The translations under genes were made by a program, and so were the position numbers. The notes under the pieces are model-generated. The model saw only the letters and a program-made list of their open reading frames with translations. It was not told the origin of the DNA and made no database searches. Shown piece after piece: positions 43,898 to 52,633 of a stretch of DNA of 64,000 nucleotides. Position 1 is the first letter of the stretch. The number at the start of each line of letters is the position of its first letter. Origin of the DNA: Chryseobacterium aquifrigidense (GTDB lineage Bacteria > Bacteroidota > Bacteroidia > Flavobacteriales > Weeksellaceae); assembly GCF_006716485.1 (NCBI RefSeq), contig NZ_VFPD01000002.1, positions 310,001-374,000 of the forward strand, read 5' to 3'.

Positions 43898-45457
43898 ATG
43901 AAAAAAATTATAATATCGACAATTGCTGTTTCTGCACTTCTTTTTACAGTAAGCTGTAATACGGATTTCGATACGGATGTGAAAGATATCCCGGTAACAA
44001 AAGGAGACGCAGACTTTTCAAAATATATTTCGCTAGGAAACTCCCTTACTTCAGGATATCGTGATGGTGCACTGTACAGCAGCGGTCAAAATGAATCTTA
44101 TCCAAGTATGATTGCTGCACAGATGAAACTTGCAGGCGGAGGAGACTTTAAACAACCATTGATGCCTAATGATATAGGTGGATTCAATAATCTTCCCGGG
44201 TTTCCTGGAAAATTAACTCTTCAGGTAGTTAACGGATCTTTAGCTCCTGTACCAAGTGGTGCAGCAGCTCCATTAGATGTGTTATCTGGCGGAGGTACTT
44301 ATAATAACATGGGGGTTCCTGGGGCGAAGTCATTCCACTTAGTGGCTCCCGGATATGGTAGTCAGGCAGGTCTTCTGACCGGAACGGCTAATCCTTATTT
44401 TGTAAGGTTTGCTTCTTCTGCAACAACCAGTGTACTTGCTGATGCCATGGCTCAGAAGGCTACGTTTTTCTCTCTTTGGATAGGAAATAATGATGTATTG
44501 TCCTATGCTACCAATGGAGGAACAAACTCGCAGACCGTAGGAGGAGTGACAACCTATTCGGTTGCAACAGTTCAGACGGGAAATACAAATCCTACAACTT
44601 ATAAATCAAATGATATCTCTGATCCTGCACTTGTTGCCGGATCTATTAAAGCGGTTTTAGACGGTCTTAAAAGTGTAGGAACAACAAAAGGAGTTATTGC
44701 TAATATTCCTTCTGTTACTTCAGTTCCTTTCTTTACTACAGTTCCTTATAACCCTTTGACACCTGCTCTTTTAGGTTCAAATCTGACAACGCTTAATACG
44801 AGTTTGTACGGACCTTTGAAGCAGGCACTTACTGCTTTCGGAGCTGGGGATAGAATCAATTTACTTTCCGCTACAGGTCCGAATCCTGTTTTGATTAAAG
44901 ATGTCGCTCTGACAGATTTATCTGTTCAGCTTACAGCGGCTTTAACTCCTGCTTTGGGTGCGCCAACAGCTGCAGCTTTTGGACAAATCTTTGGTCAGGC
45001 AAGACAGGCAACGGCAGATGATTATATCTTGCTTACTACCAGCTCTGTGATTGGAAGTACAGCGGCTGGAGTTCCTGCTCCGGTAAATATTTATGGAATT
45101 TCTTATCCATTACAAAACCAACATGTATTAACAAAAACAGAAGCCGGCTATGTGAAAACAGCAACAAATGCATATAATGCATCTATAAAATCACTTGCTG
45201 ATTCCTATGGACTTGCATTTGTAGATGCCAACACTAAGATGGTTGAACTGAATGCTCAGTCAGGAATTATATTTGATGGTGTAAAATATTCTGCGAAATT
45301 TGTTACAGGCGGAGCTTTCTCTTTAGATGGAGTTCACCTTACAGGACGTGGATACGGTATTGTTGCTAATGAATTTATCAAGTCTATCAATGCTAAATAT
45401 AAGTCTACACTTCCACAGGTAGACCCGAACAAATATTCAGGAGTTAAATTCCCTTAA
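43898..45457 (+). CDS. SGNH/GDSL-type hydrolase lipoprotein
   Basis: A 519-residue lipoprotein (MKKIIISTIAVSALLFTVSC; lipidated Cys at 20) with SGNH-hydrolase blocks: block I ISLGNSLTSGYRDGALY (catalytic Ser in GNSLT), block III LWIGNNDVLSYA, and C-terminal block V DGVHLTGRGYGIVAN with catalytic Asp and His. The middle is Thr/Ala/Gly-rich. Length is greater than that of simple GDSL esterases, with inserts of unknown role. Together with the FadL-type barrel it forms a two-gene lipid hydrolysis and uptake unit, ended by a strong terminator. Confidence 0.88.
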   Translation: MKKIIISTIAVSALLFTVSCNTDFDTDVKDIPVTKGDADFSKYISLGNSLTSGYRDGALYSSGQNESYPSMIAAQMKLAGGGDFKQPLMPNDIGGFNNLPGFPGKLTLQVVNGSLAPVPSGAAAPLDVLSGGGTYNNMGVPGAKSFHLVAPGYGSQAGLLTGTANPYFVRFASSATTSVLADAMAQKATFFSLWIGNNDVLSYATNGGTNSQTVGGVTTYSVATVQTGNTNPTTYKSNDISDPALVAGSIKAVLDGLKSVGTTKGVIANIPSVTSVPFFTTVPYNPLTPALLGSNLTTLNTSLYGPLKQALTAFGAGDRINLLSATGPNPVLIKDVALTDLSVQLTAALTPALGAPTAAAFGQIFGQARQATADDYILLTTSSVIGSTAAGVPAPVNIYGISYPLQNQHVLTKTEAGYVKTATNAYNASIKSLADSYGLAFVDANTKMVELNAQSGIIFDGVKYSAKFVTGGAFSLDGVHLTGRGYGIVANEFIKSINAKYKSTLPQVDPNKYSGVKFP

Positions 45458-45475
45458 TAATTGATAAAATAAAAA

Positions 45476-45511
45476 CTTAGAAACCACAAGAGTAAATCTT
45501 GTGGTTTTTTT
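45476..45511 (+). terminator. Terminator of the FadL-GDSL operon
   Basis: A perfect 11-bp stem (45481-45491 with 45497-45507) with a 5-nt loop and a T run that continues into the prs promoter. Confidence 0.85.
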
Positions 45512-45512
45512 T

Positions 45513-45520
45513 TAAATTTG
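45513..45520 (+). promoter_or_regulatory. -7 promoter box of prs
   Basis: TAAATTTG, starting a few bases after the preceding terminator stem and 22 nt upstream of the prs ATG. Confidence 0.55.
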
Positions 45521-45542
45521 CAAAATCTTTTAAAAAGTAAAA

Positions 45543-46481
45543 ATGGCCGATCAGTTAAGTTATCTATTTTGTACAAGAACCAGCAGGGACTTGGCAGAGA
45601 AAATTGCCCAGAATTATGGGAAAGAATTAGGAAAAATCAACTTTCAGGAGTTCAGCGACGGGGAATTTGAGCCTGTTTTGGACGAATCTGTAAGAGGAGG
45701 AAGAGTTTTCCTGATTGGATCTACATTCCCTCCTGCAGACAATCTTTTGGAGCTTCTTCTAATGATTGATGCAGCAAAAAGAGCTTCTGCAAAGAGCATT
45801 ACCGTAGTAATTCCTTACTTCGGACTTGCCAGACAGGACAGAAAAGACAAACCAAGAGCACCGATCGGTGCTAAACTAGTTGCTAACCTTCTTACAGCAG
45901 CAGGAGCAACAAGAGTAATGACTATGGATCTTCACGCAGACCAGATTCAGGGATTCTTCGAAATTCCGGTAGATCATCTGTATGCTTCTTCTATTTTTGT
46001 GGATTATATCAGATCTTTAAATCTTGATAATCTAACCATTGCTTCTCCGGATATGGGAGGTGCAAAAAGAGCTAAAAACTATGCCGGCCACTTAGGTGCA
46101 GAAGTAGTAATTGCTTATAAGGAAAGAAAAAAGGCAAATGTTGTGGAAGAAATGTTCCTTATTGGGGATGTAACAGGTAAGAATGTTATCCTTATTGATG
46201 ATATGATTGATACTGCAGGTACACTTTGTAAAGCTGCAGATATCTTAATTGAAAAAGGAGCAAAAACAGTAAGAGCTATGGCAACTCACGGAGTGCTTTC
46301 AGGTAAGGCTTACGAGAATATTGAGAACTCAAAACTCTTGGAAGTTATTGTAACTGACTCAATTCCTGTTAAAAATAATTTGTCATCTAAAATAAAAGTG
46401 CTATCTTGCGCCCCATTATTTGCTGACGTTATGACAATGGTTCATGAGCACAAATCAATTAGCAGCAAGTTTGTTATTTAA
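45543..46481 (+). CDS. prs: Ribose-phosphate pyrophosphokinase
   Basis: A 312-residue PRPP synthetase, which makes PRPP from ribose 5-phosphate and ATP for purine, pyrimidine, His and NAD synthesis. It contains FSDGEFEPVLDESVRGGRVF, the ATP/metal loop PYFGLARQDRKDKPRAPIGA near residue 98, MDLHADQIQGFF with the Mg-binding His, and the PRPP motif VILIDDMIDTAGTL near 218. Its product is used by apt at 21.9 kb. rplY follows 56 bp later and may share the transcript. Confidence 0.97.
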   Translation: MADQLSYLFCTRTSRDLAEKIAQNYGKELGKINFQEFSDGEFEPVLDESVRGGRVFLIGSTFPPADNLLELLLMIDAAKRASAKSITVVIPYFGLARQDRKDKPRAPIGAKLVANLLTAAGATRVMTMDLHADQIQGFFEIPVDHLYASSIFVDYIRSLNLDNLTIASPDMGGAKRAKNYAGHLGAEVVIAYKERKKANVVEEMFLIGDVTGKNVILIDDMIDTAGTLCKAADILIEKGAKTVRAMATHGVLSGKAYENIENSKLLEVIVTDSIPVKNNLSSKIKVLSCAPLFADVMTMVHEHKSISSKFVI

Positions 46482-46537
46482 TTGATTTTAAGCAGGTTGC
46501 AAATTAAAATTAGAATAATTTTTTAAATTTTTTATAA

Positions 46538-47185
46538 ATGAAATCTATTACAATTCAAGGTACAAAAAGAGAAAGCGTGGGCAAAAAGTCTACAAAAGCT
46601 TTACGTGATGCTGAATTAGTTCCTTGTGTTGTTTATGGAGGTGAAGCACCTTTGAACTTCTCTGCTGAAGAGAGAGCTTTCAAAGGATTAGTATACACTC
46701 CTGAAGCACACACGGTATCTATTGAAGTTGACGGAAAAACAATTCCAGCTGTTCTTCAGGATATTCAGTTTCACCCAATTACTGACAAAATTCTTCACAT
46801 CGACTTCTATCAGTTATCTGACGATAAGCCAGTTATCATGGAAGTTCCTGTAAGAATTACTGGACGTTCAAAAGGTGTTGTAGCTGGTGGGGTTTTACGT
46901 CAGTCTTTCAGAAAACTAAAAGTAAAAGCTATTCCTGCTAACCTACCTGACGAAATCGTTGTAGATGTTACTCCATTAAGAATTGGTAACAAACTTTACA
47001 TCGGTGGTATCAAAACAGAAGGATATTCTTTCATGCACCCTGACAACGCAGTAGTAGTTGCTGTTAAGATGTCTAGAAATGCAATGAAAGGTGGTGCAGC
47101 AATGCAGGATGATGAGGATGAAGAAGAAGTTGCAACTGAAGAAGGTGCAGCTCCTGAAGCAGCAGCTGAAACTGCAGCAGAATAA
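46538..47185 (+). CDS. rplY: 50S ribosomal protein L25 (Ctc family)
   Basis: A 215-residue L25 of the long Ctc/TL5 type. It binds 5S rRNA with an N-terminal L25 domain ([43 protein letters not shown]) and has a C-terminal beta domain ([33 protein letters not shown]). The tail is very acidic and Ala/Glu-rich ([19 protein letters not shown]). The prs-rplY pair is common in bacteria. A terminator follows 23 bp later. Confidence 0.96.
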   Translation: MKSITIQGTKRESVGKKSTKALRDAELVPCVVYGGEAPLNFSAEERAFKGLVYTPEAHTVSIEVDGKTIPAVLQDIQFHPITDKILHIDFYQLSDDKPVIMEVPVRITGRSKGVVAGGVLRQSFRKLKVKAIPANLPDEIVVDVTPLRIGNKLYIGGIKTEGYSFMHPDNAVVVAVKMSRNAMKGGAAMQDDEDEEEVATEEGAAPEAAAETAAE

Positions 47186-47207
47186 GAATTGCTTATTTAA
47201 ACCATAT

Positions 47208-47237
47208 AAAAACCCGTCAGTTTTGGCGGGTTTTTTA
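47208..47237 (+). terminator. Terminator of prs-rplY
   Basis: Stem 47213-47219 with 47224-47230 (one G-U pair), extended by A/T pairs, 4-nt loop and a T run. Confidence 0.8.
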
Positions 47238-47399
47238 TTTGATCACCGCTCTTCACAGCATGAACTATACAACGTAATAGGTTGTTTCCAATTTTGTCTG
47301 CTTGCTTTATTGTCTTTCTTCACTTTAAACTATCGAATATTTCTATCACCTGACAATGATCAGTAGCCAACCTCATGCTTCCTTTCGAAAAAAAAGCCG

Positions 47400-47407
47400 T
47401 AAATTTG
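47400..47407 (+). promoter_or_regulatory. -7 promoter box of sufS
   Basis: TAAATTTG, 42 nt upstream of the sufS ATG at 47450. Confidence 0.5.
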
Positions 47408-47449
47408 AAGAGTTCTAAATAAGAACGGTTTAATTTAAAAAATAAATAA

Positions 47450-48670
47450 ATGTTTGACATTCAGGAAATAAGAAGCCAGTTTTCTATATTGGACAGAGAA
47501 GTGAATGGTAAACCCCTGGTTTATCTGGATAATGCAGCTACATCCCAAAAGCCAAATTCAGTTTTGGAAGTCTGTCACGCATATTATACAGAACTTAATG
47601 CCAATGTTCACAGAGGAATTCATACGCTGAGCCAGCTGGCAACAGAAGAAATGGAGCTTTCAAGAAGAAAGATCCAGAAATTCATCAATGCTGAACATGA
47701 CTTTGAAGTAATTTTTACAAAAGGTACGACAGAAGGGTTAAACCTCATCGCTTATATTTTAACACAAAAACTCCAAAAGGATGATGAAATCATTATTTCA
47801 TATCTGGAGCACCATTCTAATATTGTTCCCTGGCAGATGCTTTGTGAAAGAACCGGAGCAAAACTTCGTGTAATTCCGATTGATGAAAACGGAATCCTTC
47901 AGATGGATCATTTTGATCAGTTTCTGAGTGAAAAAACGAAGGTTGTCTCTGTAAATCAGGTTTCCAATGCATTGGGTATTGTGAATCCTATTGAAGAGAT
48001 TATTGCCAAAACAAGAAAAAATACGGATGCTTATGTTGTTATTGACGGAGCTCAGTCTGCCCCGCATTTCAATATTGATGTTCAGAAACTGGATTGTGAT
48101 TTCTTCGTATTCTCAGGTCATAAAATGTATGCTCCGATGGGAACAGGTATTTTATATGGTAAACAAGAAATATTAGAAGCTTTGCCGCCGTTTCACGGAG
48201 GAGGAGAGATGATTGCAACATGTTCTTTCGATGGTACTACTTATGCAGGTCTTCCGTTCAAATATGAAGCAGGAACGCCCAATGTAGGTGGGAATATTGC
48301 TTTAGGTGCTGCCGTTGATTTCATGAATAAAATAGGTCACACCAATATTCAGAATCATGAAAATGCCCTATTGGAATACGCACAAAGACAGCTTCTGGAA
48401 ATAGATGGCATTAAGATCTATGGTGAAAAAGCAAAAAGAACCGGAGTTGTATCCTTTAATCTGGAAGGAATAGGGATTGCTTCCGATGTCGGGATGATCC
48501 TTGATAAAATGGGAATTGCTGTAAGAACAGGGCACCATTGTACGCAGCCTATTATGAACTTCTTTAATATTGCCGGAACAGTGAGAGCAAGTTTTGCTGT
48601 CTATAATACCTTCGAAGAAATTGATGTTTTGGTGGAAGGGGTTAAAAAAGCACAGAGAATGTTGAGCTAA
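47450..48670 (+). CDS. sufS: SufS-type cysteine desulfurase
   Basis: A 406-residue PLP enzyme that takes sulfur from cysteine for Fe-S cluster assembly. The PLP lysine is Lys225 in FFVFSGHKMYAPMGTG; LEHHSNIVPWQ near residue 120 and VVIDGAQSAPHFNID near 196 line the cofactor pocket. The persulfide cysteine is Cys364 in RTGHHCTQPIMNFF, and the HHC-x-P context plus a short loop marks a group II (SufS/CsdA) enzyme. It lies 32 kb from the suf operon, so its expression is separate; no sufE or sufU is next to it. Confidence 0.96.
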   Translation: MFDIQEIRSQFSILDREVNGKPLVYLDNAATSQKPNSVLEVCHAYYTELNANVHRGIHTLSQLATEEMELSRRKIQKFINAEHDFEVIFTKGTTEGLNLIAYILTQKLQKDDEIIISYLEHHSNIVPWQMLCERTGAKLRVIPIDENGILQMDHFDQFLSEKTKVVSVNQVSNALGIVNPIEEIIAKTRKNTDAYVVIDGAQSAPHFNIDVQKLDCDFFVFSGHKMYAPMGTGILYGKQEILEALPPFHGGGEMIATCSFDGTTYAGLPFKYEAGTPNVGGNIALGAAVDFMNKIGHTNIQNHENALLEYAQRQLLEIDGIKIYGEKAKRTGVVSFNLEGIGIASDVGMILDKMGIAVRTGHHCTQPIMNFFNIAGTVRASFAVYNTFEEIDVLVEGVKKAQRMLS

Positions 48671-48696
48671 TTAGTACTACATTTCAACTATAAATT

Positions 48697-48722
48697 AAAA
48701 GCAGCCTTGGGCTGCTTTTTTT
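48697..48722 (+). terminator. Terminator of sufS
   Basis: Stem GCAGCC/GGCTGC (48701-48706 with 48710-48715) extended by A/T pairs, 3-nt loop, T run. Its T run ends right at the stop codon of the convergent GG-leader peptide gene, so it may serve both. Confidence 0.8.
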
Positions 48723-48723
48723 A

Positions 48724-48849
48724 TTAATCCATGGGTACACAATAACATCGGCCATCAATAATGACCTGATAGTATCCAATAGCACACTCAAGGCAGATTT
48801 CTCCTCCTGCCATCATGCTTTTCATTTTTTCTTTGTTTAGCTTTTTCAT
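48724..48849 (-). CDS. Short double-glycine-leader peptide (bacteriocin-like/RiPP precursor candidate)
   Basis: A 41-residue frame. It begins MKKLNKEKMKSMMAGGE, which looks like the double-glycine leader of class II bacteriocins and of the short peptides called bacteriocin-like proteins in Chryseobacterium (MKxLxKLxxxxLKxIxGG). The Gly-Gly is at residues 15-16. The predicted core is about 25 residues and has four cysteines in a CxxC...CxC pattern (Cys19, 22, 35, 37), with a hydrophobic stretch AIGYYQVIID between. The codons look like those of neighbouring genes. No modifying enzyme or peptidase-containing ABC exporter is nearby. An unprocessed small zinc-ribbon-like protein is an alternative. 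Confidence 0.6.
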   Translation of the reverse strand: MKKLNKEKMKSMMAGGEICLECAIGYYQVIIDGRCYCVPMD

Positions 48850-49003
48850 TTGATGTGATTTAAAGTGTAAATATAAAGGTGTAAAATTGTGATAAAAATT
48901 CTTATTCGTTTTAAAAATGCATGTAATGTATTGATTTTGTGTATAATTATTGATGTTTTGTGAAATATTTCGCTAATTTTATATAAACATCAAATCCTTT
49001 ATT

Positions 49004-49825
49004 ATGAAAAAACTATTTATTCTATTATTATCTATTTGTGGTCTATGTGACGCACAAGTTTTTTCTGAAAACTTCAATGGTAATACTTTGCCGACGGGGT
49101 GGACGGTAGAGAATCCGGATAACGCTTTTAACTGGAATGTGGGTGCACAGAATGGTTTCGCAGGCTTTCCAGATGGGGCAGCTTTTTTTGATGATGATGA
49201 TGCGGGGCCAACCGGGGTTAATACAAATGCCAGATTGATTTCTCCTGTAATTAACCTGACCGGAGTGGTAAATCCAAAGCTGTCGTTTAATTATGCCAAT
49301 ATGATTGATAATCTGGATTCTACTTTAAAAGTTGAAGCTTTCAATGGAACTTCCTGGATTCAGGTTTTTACCTTTTCAGGCGAAGCAGGGGTATGGGATC
49401 TTGATTTTAATACATTCTCATATGTAGTAACGAGCTATGATGCTGCTACAAATATAGACCTGACACCCTATGTGAACCCGGCTTTTAAATTAAGATTTGT
49501 TTATGATGATGCCGGTGATTATTCTTATGGTGTAGTAGTAGATGATGTAAAGATTACGAGTGGTGTTTTGGCAACTTCAGAGGTTTCACATACTGACCTT
49601 ATGAACGTATATCCAAATCCCGTCAAGAAAAGCCTTTATATTAAACAAAGCTCAGGAATTAAAGTTGAAAAGGTATCTGTCATTGATCAGTCGGGGAAGC
49701 TGGTGAAAGTATTGAGTAAAGGATTGGATTCCTATGATTTATCAGATCTGCCAAAAGGAGTCTATATAATAATGATCACTAACCATGATGGAAAAATGGT
49801 TAAGAAGAAAATTATTAAGGAATAA
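49004..49825 (+). CDS. T9SS type A cargo protein with choice-of-anchor J-like domain
   Basis: A 273-residue secreted protein of the same design as the one at 35443: signal peptide MKKLFILLLSICGLCDAQ, jelly-roll adhesin-like domain (SENFNGNTLPTGWT, LISPVINLTGVVNPKLSFNY, LRFVYDDAGDYSYGVVVDDV), and type A sorting domain (MNVYPNPVKKSLYI, LPKGVYIIMITNHDGKM, KKKIIKE). An acidic run DDDDAG near residue 64 may bind calcium. It should be exported by the type IX system. It stands alone with a terminator shared with hemE. Confidence 0.88.
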   Translation: MKKLFILLLSICGLCDAQVFSENFNGNTLPTGWTVENPDNAFNWNVGAQNGFAGFPDGAAFFDDDDAGPTGVNTNARLISPVINLTGVVNPKLSFNYANMIDNLDSTLKVEAFNGTSWIQVFTFSGEAGVWDLDFNTFSYVVTSYDAATNIDLTPYVNPAFKLRFVYDDAGDYSYGVVVDDVKITSGVLATSEVSHTDLMNVYPNPVKKSLYIKQSSGIKVEKVSVIDQSGKLVKVLSKGLDSYDLSDLPKGVYIIMITNHDGKMVKKKIIKE

Positions 49826-49844
49826 CTATTGAAAATACTTTTAA

Positions 49845-49882
49845 CAAAAAACCCTTATAGAATAACTATAGGGGTTTTATAT
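49845..49882. terminator. Bidirectional terminator between the T9SS cargo gene and hemE
   Basis: 13-bp stem (49848-49860 with 49866-49878, one G-U pair) with a 5-nt loop and A/T runs on both sides, between convergent genes. Confidence 0.85.
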
Positions 49883-49900
49883 ATTTTTAAAGAGTAACCT

Positions 49901-50932
49901 TTATAAATTTGGCTTCCAGTCAACTACTGCTCTGATGAATGCTTCAGCATTTTCAACAGGAACATTCGGTAGAATTCCGTGGCCTAAATTAGCAATGTAT
50001 CTGTCTTTTCCGAAACGGTTGATCATTTCATTCACCATTTTCTTAATGGTTTCAGGAGTTGAATGAAGTCTTGCCGGATCAAAATTCCCCTGCAGCGTCA
50101 TCGTATGATTGGTCAGCGTTCTTGCGAATTCCGGCTTAATAGTCCAGTCTACCCCAAGAGCAGAAGCTTTAGACATCGTCATGTCTTCCAGTGCGAACCA
50201 ACATCCTTTTCCAAATACCACTACATGGGTAAGCGGACTTAATGCTTCCACAATCTGATTGATATACTGCCATGAGAATTCCTGATAATCGGTAGGAGAA
50301 AGCATTCCTCCCCATGAATCAAAAACTTGTACTGCAGAAACTCCTTTTTCTACTTTTCTCTTTAAATAAGCAATCGTAGTATCAGTGATTTTTTGCAATA
50401 ATAAATGAGCTGCCTCAGGCTGTTGGAAACAGAACGACTTTGCAATATCAAAAGCTTTGCTTCCTTTTCCTTCTACACAGTAACAAAGAATGGTCCATGG
50501 AGAACCTGCAAAACCGATCAATGGAATCTCATTATCCAGTTTCTGAAGAGTAAGTTCAATAGCATCAAAAACGTAGCCTAAAGTATCGTTCACATCCGGA
50601 GTTTCAATATTCTGAACCTGTTCCATTGTTCTGATAGGAGTATCCAGCCATGGCCCAACGGATTCTTTCATTTTGAAATCAATTCCCATTGCCTGCGGAA
50701 CTACCAGGATATCAGAAAACAGAATCGCGGCATCCAAAGGAAATCTGCGGATAGGCTGTAGAGTAATCTCAGCAGCAAGTTCAGGAGTCTGACATCTTGT
50801 AAAGAAATCATATTGATCTCTTAAAGCAATGAATTCCGGCAGATATCTTCCAGCCTGCCTCATCATCCAGACAGGAGGTCTTTCAACGGTTTCTCCGCGA
50901 AGTGCTTTTAAATATAGGTCGTTTTTTATCAT
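49901..50932 (-). CDS. hemE: Uroporphyrinogen decarboxylase
   Basis: A 343-residue TIM-barrel enzyme that decarboxylates uroporphyrinogen III to coproporphyrinogen III. It has the N-terminal signature [17 protein letters not shown] with two substrate-binding arginines near residue 18-32, [15 protein letters not shown] with catalytic Asp, [31 protein letters not shown] and [14 protein letters not shown] near the C-terminus. It is the last gene of the hemA-C-D-E operon, 45 bp after hemD. Confidence 0.97.
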   Translation of the reverse strand: MIKNDLYLKALRGETVERPPVWMMRQAGRYLPEFIALRDQYDFFTRCQTPELAAEITLQPIRRFPLDAAILFSDILVVPQAMGIDFKMKESVGPWLDTPIRTMEQVQNIETPDVNDTLGYVFDAIELTLQKLDNEIPLIGFAGSPWTILCYCVEGKGSKAFDIAKSFCFQQPEAAHLLLQKITDTTIAYLKRKVEKGVSAVQVFDSWGGMLSPTDYQEFSWQYINQIVEALSPLTHVVVFGKGCWFALEDMTMSKASALGVDWTIKPEFARTLTNHTMTLQGNFDPARLHSTPETIKKMVNEMINRFGKDRYIANLGHGILPNVPVENAEAFIRAVVDWKPNL

Positions 50933-50977
50933 AATCTATTGTAACTAATATTACCGGCAGTTTCGGTAACAGATATT

Positions 50978-51661
50978 CTAAATTCTACTTCTGATTTCTT
51001 TTCTGATCAATGCAAATATCGATGTCAGCGTATTTTCTTCAGAAGTAAAAATTTCTTCCTGCGTATAATTTCTCAGCTCACCGGAAGTGGTTTCGCCAAT
51101 AGAAAAAAGCTTCATGCCTTGCAGAGAATTTCGCCTTGCAAAACTACGAACTCCGCTCGGACTAAAAAATACTGCAGCATGATATTTTTCAGTTATTACA
51201 GGATTGATTTCTTCAGTATTGTAAATTGTAACTTTTTTGTACTTAATGTTTTGTAAAGGAAGATCTTTATCCAGAACGTTAATGGCAAGATTGCCACAGA
51301 AGTGCAGGAACTGCTCGTGCTGACATTTTCCAATAATGAATCTGGAAAGCGTTTCAGCATTTTTCAGCACCTTAAATGTTCCAAAACCATGTTTCCTCAT
51401 CTCTCTTTTGGTCTTTTCTCCTACGCAATAAATTTTGTTATAATTTTTTGCAGTAAAATCCTCATTGGGTTTGAATCTGTTTTTAAAAAAAGAAGTAACT
51501 CCATTGACACTGGTGAAAATCAGAGAATAGTTTTTCAGCTCAAAAGGACTGATCATGATAGGTTTGGTCTTAATCACCTCAACACAGTCAACCCCAATAT
51601 CTTCTCCTAATTCTTTGGAAATAATAGATGGGTCTATATTTTTGGTAAATAAGATTTTCAT
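50978..51661 (-). CDS. hemD: Uroporphyrinogen-III synthase
   Basis: A 227-residue protein with the loosely conserved HemD fold, which closes hydroxymethylbilane to uroporphyrinogen III. Visible are SLIFTSVNGVTSFFKNRFKP near residue 47, YCVGEKTKREMRKHGF near 78, and AVFFSPSGVRSFARRNSL and FSIGETTSGELRNYTQEEIF in the second half; these are the usual F-(T/S)-S-x-N-G/S-P-x-x-V and I-G-x-x-T pairs. Sequence conservation in this family is low, so position between hemC and hemE supports the call. Confidence 0.92.
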   Translation of the reverse strand: MKILFTKNIDPSIISKELGEDIGVDCVEVIKTKPIMISPFELKNYSLIFTSVNGVTSFFKNRFKPNEDFTAKNYNKIYCVGEKTKREMRKHGFGTFKVLKNAETLSRFIIGKCQHEQFLHFCGNLAINVLDKDLPLQNIKYKKVTIYNTEEINPVITEKYHAAVFFSPSGVRSFARRNSLQGMKLFSIGETTSGELRNYTQEEIFTSEENTLTSIFALIRKEIRSRI

Positions 51662-51724
51662 GTCTGTAAAATTAAGAAGATGAAAAGTAACGGTAAATGG
51701 TTAAGAGAATTGAAAATCTGAATA

Positions 51725-52633
51725 TCAGATCTGGCTTTTGATTTCTGCCATTAATTCTTTCCCTCCGTTCTCAAGAACAACTTTTGCAAACTTTTCTCCA
51801 AAATTTTCGGTTGGAGTATACACAAAGTTTTCATCTACAGCAATGCAGTTTTTCCCGTCCAGAGAGCAAAGTGCTGCCTTGAAGCGGATCTGATCGCCTA
51901 TGATTTCTGCAAAAGCCCCGATAGGTGCAGTACAGCCGCCCTCTAAAGTACTCAGGAAATTTCTTTCAATTTCCACACAGATCTGAGTCTCTTGGTGATT
52001 GATCTGGCGCACAATTTCGTTAATCTCCGGTTTGTCGGTATGTCCGGCCACAGAGATTACACCTTGTGATGGAGCACAGATCATTAATGGAAGCATTTCA
52101 TAATCAATTTCCATTTTCATTCTTTTGATTCCCGCCAAAGATAAAATGGTGGCATCAAAATCTCCGTCTTCAAGTTTTTGAAGTCTGGTTTGAATATTTC
52201 CACGGATATCCGAAAAATCAGTAGCCGGGTAATTTCTCAGCCAGAAAGCTCTTCTTCTCAAACTGCTGGTAGCAAGTTTAAGCTCATGGAATTCTTTATT
52301 CCTTGAAGATTCTTTTCTGATCAGAATGTCCTGTGGATAATCTCTTTCGAGATAAGCAATCATCTCAATATTTTGAGGCAATTGAGTAGGAACATCTTTT
52401 AAAGAATGTACGGCAATATCAATTTCGTCATTCAATAAGGCCATATCAAGGTCTCTTGTGAAAACCCCGGTAATTCCTAAAGAGTAAAGTGGCTGATTAA
52501 GGTTCTTATCGCCAGAAGATACGATAGGAACAATTTCCGTTAAATAATTGTTGTTCTGAAGGTGCCTCGCAACCTCTCTAGCCTGCCAAAGTGCAAGTGC
52601 GGAATTTCTCGTTCCGATTCTAATGCTTTTCAT
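51725..52633 (-). CDS. hemC: Hydroxymethylbilane synthase (porphobilinogen deaminase)
   Basis: A ~302-residue enzyme that links four porphobilinogens into hydroxymethylbilane. It begins MKSIRIGTRNSALALWQA, typical for HemC, then HSLKDVPTQLP near residue 78, SSLRRRAFWLRNYP, and DIRGNIQTRLQKL. The dipyrromethane cofactor is carried by the Cys in LEGGCTAPIGAFAE near 231. The ATG at 52633 is preferred to 52657; it overlaps hemA by 14 bp and gives the family's usual N-terminus. Confidence 0.97.
   Translation of the reverse strand: MKSIRIGTRNSALALWQAREVARHLQNNNYLTEIVPIVSSGDKNLNQPLYSLGITGVFTRDLDMALLNDEIDIAVHSLKDVPTQLPQNIEMIAYLERDYPQDILIRKESSRNKEFHELKLATSSLRRRAFWLRNYPATDFSDIRGNIQTRLQKLEDGDFDATILSLAGIKRMKMEIDYEMLPLMICAPSQGVISVAGHTDKPEINEIVRQINHQETQICVEIERNFLSTLEGGCTAPIGAFAEIIGDQIRFKAALCSLDGKNCIAVDENFVYTPTENFGEKFAKVVLENGGKELMAEIKSQI

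Noticed and set aside
47091..47366. A plus-strand frame starting inside rplY and running past its terminator.
   Set aside because: Shifted frame of the acidic L25 tail, continuing through a strong terminator.
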